A stretch of DNA of 9,274 nt, taken from Sulfurovum sp. (GTDB lineage Bacteria > Campylobacterota > Campylobacteria > Campylobacterales > Sulfurovaceae). A program made the position numbers and the translations under genes. Below, piece by piece: positions 6,244 to 9,274 of the stretch. The notes under the pieces are model-generated. The model was not told where the DNA came from. It saw only the letters and a program-made list of their open reading frames with translations, and searched no databases. The stretch lies in contig JAGGRU010000144.1 of the NCBI GenBank assembly GCA_021159425.1, positions 1-9,274 on the forward strand. Reading direction: 5' to 3'. Each line of letters begins with the position of its first letter. The first letter of the stretch is position 1.

Positions 6244-6444
6244 TTATTCATATTTTTTGAACTGTTCCAGCCACACTTTGTCCTCTTCACTGAGTTTTCC
6301 AACTCTCTCAAGTAGTTTTTTCTTGGTAGAGATGAGGTCATCTAACTCCAGGTAAGCTAAAAGAGCAGGGTTAATGGTTGGTTCATCTCTTCCATAAGAG
6401 ATCAGTTCTTCTATGTCATTGAGTAGTTCTTCTTTTGTTTGCAT
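6244..6444 (-). CDS. Small helical hypothetical protein, 66 aa
   Basis: Not recognised as a named family. The 66-aa product is highly charged and probably all-helical: a first amphipathic helix (KEELLNDIEELISY, 4-17), a short proline-containing link (DEPTINPALL, 20-29), then helices through LAYLELDDLISTKKKLLERV and LSEEDKVWLEQFKKY. No cysteine, signal or membrane segment. The conserved look of YLELDDLIS is supported by the relic at 5771-5827, where the same motif survives. Its ATG at 6444 has no Shine-Dalgarno sequence; a - strand TATACT at 6467-6462 would give a leader of only about 10 nt. It is divergent from the peroxiredoxin gene across 36 bases. A protein-interaction or adaptor role would be a guess. 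Confidence 0.7.
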   Translation of the reverse strand: MQTKEELLNDIEELISYGRDEPTINPALLAYLELDDLISTKKKLLERVGKLSEEDKVWLEQFKKYE

Positions 6445-6445
6445 T

Positions 6446-6473
6446 TGGTATACTATCGAAAAGTATATAAGGA
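6446..6473. promoter_or_regulatory. Divergent promoter space with face-to-face -10 boxes
   Basis: On +, TTGGTATACT includes an extended -10 (TG at 6446-6447, TATACT at 6449-6454) for the peroxiredoxin gene, with start near 6461. On -, TATACT at 6467-6462 could serve the 66-aa gene. The two hexamers form a 6-bp inverted repeat with a 7-nt centre, so the two promoters would overlap and may exclude one another. AAGGA at 6469-6473, 7 nt before ATG 6481, fixes the peroxiredoxin start. Confidence 0.4.
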
Positions 6474-6480
6474 TTTACCA

Positions 6481-6948
6481 ATGTTAGAAACAGGAACACA
6501 GGTACCGGATTTTTGTTTGCCAAACCAGGATGAAGAAGAGATATGTCTCAGAGATATTAAAGGGAGATGGATAGTGCTTTATTTTTATCCAAAAGACAAT
6601 ACGCCCGGGTGTACCACAGAAGCTTGTGATTTTACAGAGGCAGAACCAGCGTTTGTAGACTTGAATGCCATGATTTTAGGTGTCAGTCCAGACTCTCCTA
6701 AAAAACATAGAAACTTTATAGAGAAAAAAGATTTGAAGATCACACTTCTTGCAGACGAAGATAAAGAACTTTGTAATACATTTGGTGTATGGCAGCTTAA
6801 AAAGTTTATGGGCAAAGAGTATATGGGTGTGGTACGTTCTACCTTTATCATAAATCCTGAGGGTCAAGTGGCTGCTGCGTGGACGAAGGTTAGAGTAAAA
6901 AACCATGTGGCTGATGTGAAAGCAAAGTTGGAAGAATTGCAAGCCTAA
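6481..6948 (+). CDS. bcp: Thioredoxin-dependent peroxiredoxin, BCP/PrxQ type
   Basis: A 155-aa cytoplasmic thiol peroxidase that reduces hydrogen peroxide and organic hydroperoxides with electrons from thioredoxin. The active-site block YPKDNTPGCTTEACDF at 36-51 holds the peroxidatic Cys44 and, five residues on, the resolving Cys49, the atypical 2-Cys arrangement of PrxQ/BCP. The thioredoxin-like fold is supported by ILGVSPDSPKKHRNF at 71-85 and RSTFIINPEG at 119-128. Two further cysteines are at 12 and 22, plus Cys98. Length is standard (about 150-157 aa). An in-frame TTG 42 bases upstream was rejected because it would overlap the start of the divergent gene and lacks a ribosome site, while ATG 6481 has AAGGA at ideal spacing. 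No terminator is visible before the rpsB promoter. Confidence 0.96.
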   Translation: MLETGTQVPDFCLPNQDEEEICLRDIKGRWIVLYFYPKDNTPGCTTEACDFTEAEPAFVDLNAMILGVSPDSPKKHRNFIEKKDLKITLLADEDKELCNTFGVWQLKKFMGKEYMGVVRSTFIINPEGQVAAAWTKVRVKNHVADVKAKLEELQA

Positions 6949-6971
6949 TATTCCCTTAAACATCATTTCGG

Positions 6972-6977
6972 TATAAT
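6972..6977 (+). promoter_or_regulatory. Probable rpsB-tsf promoter (-10 box)
   Basis: A perfect TATAAT within CGGTATAATCGCG, 24 bases after the peroxiredoxin stop. It predicts a start of transcription at about 6984, exactly where the first leader hairpin begins, and a leader of about 227 nt. No clear -35 box. Confidence 0.6.
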
Positions 6978-6983
6978 CGCGTT

Positions 6984-7210
6984 CCTTATTCTTTAATGGG
7001 CTATGCTATAGCTTGAATAATGGAAATACTCATGTAGTTATTCCTTGACTGGTTGCACGAACTCATTTTTTGAGCTTTGGTGTTGATGACTACAGCGGAC
7101 GATTTGGATGATTATCAATCCATCTCTTAAACCTAGTGATGAAGCTATGCTTTTAACTGAGTTTTTACAATGTAAAAATTCTATTATGATTATATACCAA
7201 GGAGAAACTT
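6984..7210 (+). promoter_or_regulatory. Long structured 5' leader of rpsB, possible autoregulatory site
   Basis: About 227 untranslated bases precede rpsB. Hairpin A: 6984-6991 pairs with 7015-7023 (8 bp, one bulged base), then GGGCTAT 6998-7004 with ATAGCTT 7008-7014. Hairpin B: 7033-7042 pairs with 7085-7094 (10 bp, two G-U), enclosing a small CTCA/TGAG stem at 7062-7074. Hairpin C: TGGAT 7105-7109 with ATCCA 7118-7122. TTTTTACA-A-TGTAAAAA at 7162-7178 is a perfect palindrome, and AAGGAG at 7199-7204 is the ribosome site. In gammaproteobacteria S2 represses its own operon through the leader; a similar role here is inference from gene order and folding alone. I see no tRNA or known riboswitch core in it. 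Confidence 0.45.
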
Positions 7211-8254
7211 ATGGTAACAATGAAAGACTTACTCGAATGTGGTGTACACTTCGGACACCAAACAAGAAGATGGAATCCAAAAATGAAGAAATTTATTTTC
7301 GGTGCAAGAAAGAACATCTATATTATCGACCTTCAAAAAACACTTAGATATTTCAAATATACATACAATGTTGTAAGAGATGCAGCAGCTGAAGGACAAA
7401 CAGTACTTTTCGTAGGTACTAAAAAACAAGCTAGATCAGCAGTAAAAGAGCACGCTGAAAGATGTGGTATGCCTTACGTTGCTACAAGATGGTTAGGTGG
7501 AATGTTAACAAACTACCCGACAATGAAAAAGTCTATCAGAAAACTTGAAATTATTGAGCAGATGGAAGAAAACGGTCAGCTTGATATGTTGACTAAAAAA
7601 GAAGCATTGATGCTTTTAAGAAAAAAGGCAAAATTAACAGCATACCTTGAAGGTTTCAGACACATGAAGAAACTTCCGGACATGATGTTTGTTATCGATG
7701 CTGTTAAAGAACACATTGCTGTTAAAGAAGCAAAAAGAATGGGTATGAAAGTTATCGCACCACTTGATACGAACTGTGATCCGGATGTAATTGATTACCC
7801 GATCCCTGGAAATGATGATGCGATCAGATCGATCAACCTTTTCTGTAAAGAGATGGCAGAAGCGATCATTGAAGGTAAAGCAGCGTATGCTGAAGCTAAC
7901 GGTGAAGTAGCCGAAGATGCATCTGCAGGTGAAATGGAAGCGTTAATGACAGAGACAGAAGAAGAAGCTGAAAAAAGAGTAGATGCAGCAGCAACAGAAG
8001 CATTGGCTAAAAAATCTGCAGCAACTGAAGCTGAAGTAGCAAAACTTGTAGAAGAAAAAGCAACACCAAAAGCTGAAACAGAAGCAGAAGCAGATGATTT
8101 AACTAAACTTACAGGTATCGGCAAAGTTGGTTGTGAAAAATTAATTGAAGCTGGTTTCTCTACATTTGCAAAAATTGCTGCAATGAGCGAAGAAGAAGCT
8201 GCAACATTTAAAGTAAAAGCTGAAGCAATAGCTGAAGCAAAAGAATTAGCGTAA
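7211..8254 (+). CDS. rpsB: 30S ribosomal protein S2 (uS2) with C-terminal helix-hairpin-helix extension
   Basis: Ribosomal protein uS2, 347 aa. The core (1 to about 228) has the family signatures: [20 protein letters not shown] at 4-23, [12 protein letters not shown] at 67-78, RWLGGMLTN at 93-101, and [20 protein letters not shown] at 191-210. Typical S2 ends at about 230-265 aa, so roughly 80-120 residues are extra. Residues 229-294 are an Ala/Glu-rich low-complexity linker, and 295-347 resemble a helix-hairpin-helix module ([20 protein letters not shown], then a second, degenerate half). Such modules usually bind nucleic acid backbones; a role in rRNA or mRNA contact is inference. The frame is uninterrupted from core to tail. 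ATG has a strong AAGGAG 6 nt upstream; tsf starts 10 bases after the stop. Confidence 0.98.
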   Translation: MVTMKDLLECGVHFGHQTRRWNPKMKKFIFGARKNIYIIDLQKTLRYFKYTYNVVRDAAAEGQTVLFVGTKKQARSAVKEHAERCGMPYVATRWLGGMLTNYPTMKKSIRKLEIIEQMEENGQLDMLTKKEALMLLRKKAKLTAYLEGFRHMKKLPDMMFVIDAVKEHIAVKEAKRMGMKVIAPLDTNCDPDVIDYPIPGNDDAIRSINLFCKEMAEAIIEGKAAYAEANGEVAEDASAGEMEALMTETEEEAEKRVDAAATEALAKKSAATEAEVAKLVEEKATPKAETEAEADDLTKLTGIGKVGCEKLIEAGFSTFAKIAAMSEEEAATFKVKAEAIAEAKELA

Positions 8255-8264
8255 AGGTTTAATA

Positions 8265-9274
8265 ATGGCAAATTTCGGACCAAAAGATATTAAAAAACTC
8301 AGAGAGATGACTGATGCAGGAATGATGGATTGTAAAAAAGCGCTTGTTGAATCTGATGGAGATATGGACAAAGCTGTTGCATGGCTTAGAGATCAGGGTA
8401 TGGGTGCTGCAGCTAAAAAAGCAAATAAAGTAGCTGCTGAAGGTGCTATCGCAGTTAAAGTTGAGGGGTCAAAAGCGGCTATCGTTGAAGTGAACTCTCA
8501 AACTGATTTTGTTGCACAAAATGATAAATTTTTGGCAGTAATGTCAGATGTTATCAATCATGTATTTGATAACAGCATTGCTGATGCTGAGGCTATCAAT
8601 GCTTCAACTATCAATGATCAGCCATTTGCAGAGTATCTTTCTCTTCAAATCGCTACGATCGGTGAAAAACTTGTAGTAAGAAGATCAGCACTTATTGTGG
8701 GTGATGAGACTACAGCAGTAAACGGTTATGTTCACTCAAATAAGCAAAATGGTGTGATCATTGAAGCTAAATGTGACTCAGCTGCAACCGCAGAAGCAAT
8801 GACTCCTATACTTAAAGAGATTGCAATGCATGCTGCGGCTATGGCACCAACTACACTTTCTTACAAAGATTTTGATGCTAGCTATGTAGCTGAAGAGACT
8901 AAAGGTAGAATCGTTGCTATTGAAAAAGAGAATGAAGAGCTTTCACGTTTAGGTAAAACACTTAAAAATGTGCCTCAGTATATTTCTATGAGTCAATTGA
9001 CTGAAGAGGTTATGGCTAAAGCAGAATCTGATTTAAAAGCTGAACTCGCTGCTGAAGGTAAACCTGAAAAAATTTGGGACAGAATCCTTCCTGGTAAGAT
9101 CGCAAGATTTATTTCAGACAATACAACACTTGATCAAGAGCAATGTCTTTTGGATCAAAATTTTGTAATGGATGACAGCAAAACAGTTGCTGAATACGTT
9201 GCAGACAAAGCAAAAGCTGCCGGTGGTACAGCAGAAATTACTAGCTTCACAAGACTTGAAGTGGGTGAAGGCAT
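8265..9274 (+). CDS. tsf: Elongation factor Ts (3' end beyond the window)
   Basis: EF-Ts, the guanine nucleotide exchange factor that recycles EF-Tu. 336 codons plus two bases are visible with no stop, so the gene is cut by the window edge, not broken. The N-terminal UBA-like domain shows IKKLREMTDAGMMDCKKALV at 9-28 and DMDKAVAWLRDQG at 33-45. The conserved NSQTDFVAQN (77-86) contains the TDFV contact with EF-Tu (80-83). The visible end, RLEVGEG, is the usual near-terminal motif, so only a few tens of residues should be missing; related EF-Ts proteins are about 350 aa. AAAGG at 8253-8257 overlaps the rpsB stop and lies 7 nt before the ATG, supporting coupled translation with rpsB, the conserved order in bacteria. 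Confidence 0.98.
   Translation, partial: MANFGPKDIKKLREMTDAGMMDCKKALVESDGDMDKAVAWLRDQGMGAAAKKANKVAAEGAIAVKVEGSKAAIVEVNSQTDFVAQNDKFLAVMSDVINHVFDNSIADAEAINASTINDQPFAEYLSLQIATIGEKLVVRRSALIVGDETTAVNGYVHSNKQNGVIIEAKCDSAATAEAMTPILKEIAMHAAAMAPTTLSYKDFDASYVAEETKGRIVAIEKENEELSRLGKTLKNVPQYISMSQLTEEVMAKAESDLKAELAAEGKPEKIWDRILPGKIARFISDNTTLDQEQCLLDQNFVMDDSKTVAEYVADKAKAAGGTAEITSFTRLEVGEG

Noticed and set aside
6439..6480. Upstream TTG start for the peroxiredoxin, adding 14 residues
   Set aside because: It would overlap the divergent gene's start and lacks a ribosome site; ATG 6481 has AAGGA at 7 nt and begins where the family normally begins.
7322..7337. Fourteen-base match (TTATCGACCTTCAA) to part of REP pair 2 inside rpsB
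   Set aside because: It encodes the conserved IIDLQ segment of S2, has no inverted partner and no GTAG, so it is coincidence.
7108..7347. 79-codon + strand frame starting in the rpsB leader and overlapping rpsB
   Set aside because: No ribosome site before its ATG, more than half of it is an out-of-frame reading of rpsB, and the product has no recognisable features.
7890..8100. GAAGCA-type repeats in rpsB as a tandem DNA repeat
   Set aside because: Irregular Ala/Glu codon runs with no fixed period; explained by the low-complexity protein linker.
7795..8283. 162-codon - strand frame opposite the rpsB tail
   Set aside because: Its Ser/Ala-rich product is the mirror of the Ala/Glu-rich codons of S2; no independent start signals.

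Overview
The window is a low-GC, gene-dense bacterial chromosome segment. Short intergenic gaps, TATAAT-type promoters without a clear -35 box, AAGGA-type ribosome sites, and the set of proteins suggest a Campylobacterota member, with a Sulfurovum/Sulfurimonas-like free-living lineage as the best guess. This assignment is inference from protein style; nothing in the window proves the genus.

Layout. Positions 1-172 hold a hairpin that looks like a solitary REP, and the promoter of the first gene. From 173 to 5774 five genes run on the + strand: an aldehyde dehydrogenase, a four-helix membrane protein (DUF420/CtaM-like), a DUF523/TudS-like iron-sulfur protein, a periplasmic Deg/HtrA-type serine protease (TTG start), and a siroheme nitrite/sulfite reductase. 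Two inverted pairs of REP sequences (BIME-like) sit in the gaps after the first and third genes. Two small unrecognised genes follow on the - strand (5828-6169 and 6244-6444). They are convergent with the reductase and divergent from a BCP/PrxQ peroxiredoxin gene (6481-6948). A strong promoter and a long structured leader (about 6984-7210) then introduce rpsB and tsf; tsf runs off the right edge.

Function. rpsB-tsf is the standard translation operon. The reductase makes ammonia from nitrite (preferred over sulfite because of an active-site Asn). The protease and peroxiredoxin are stress-defence housekeeping genes. The DUF523 and DUF420 proteins are translationally coupled, but no shared pathway is evident.

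Most worth a second look: (i) two GTAG-type REP pairs whose hairpins differ by compensated changes at all four equivalent positions, one of them supplying the stop codon of the gene it follows; (ii) a possible RAYT-like transposase start at the left edge beside a GGAG-type hairpin (weak); (iii) an 18-codon relic of a paralogue of the 66-aa gene, lying in frame behind the stop of the 113-aa gene and now forming a perfect stem-loop between convergent genes; (iv) ribosomal protein S2 with a long Ala/Glu tail ending in a helix-hairpin-helix module; (v) the structured rpsB leader. I found no evidence of a defence island, CRISPR array, prophage or complete mobile element.
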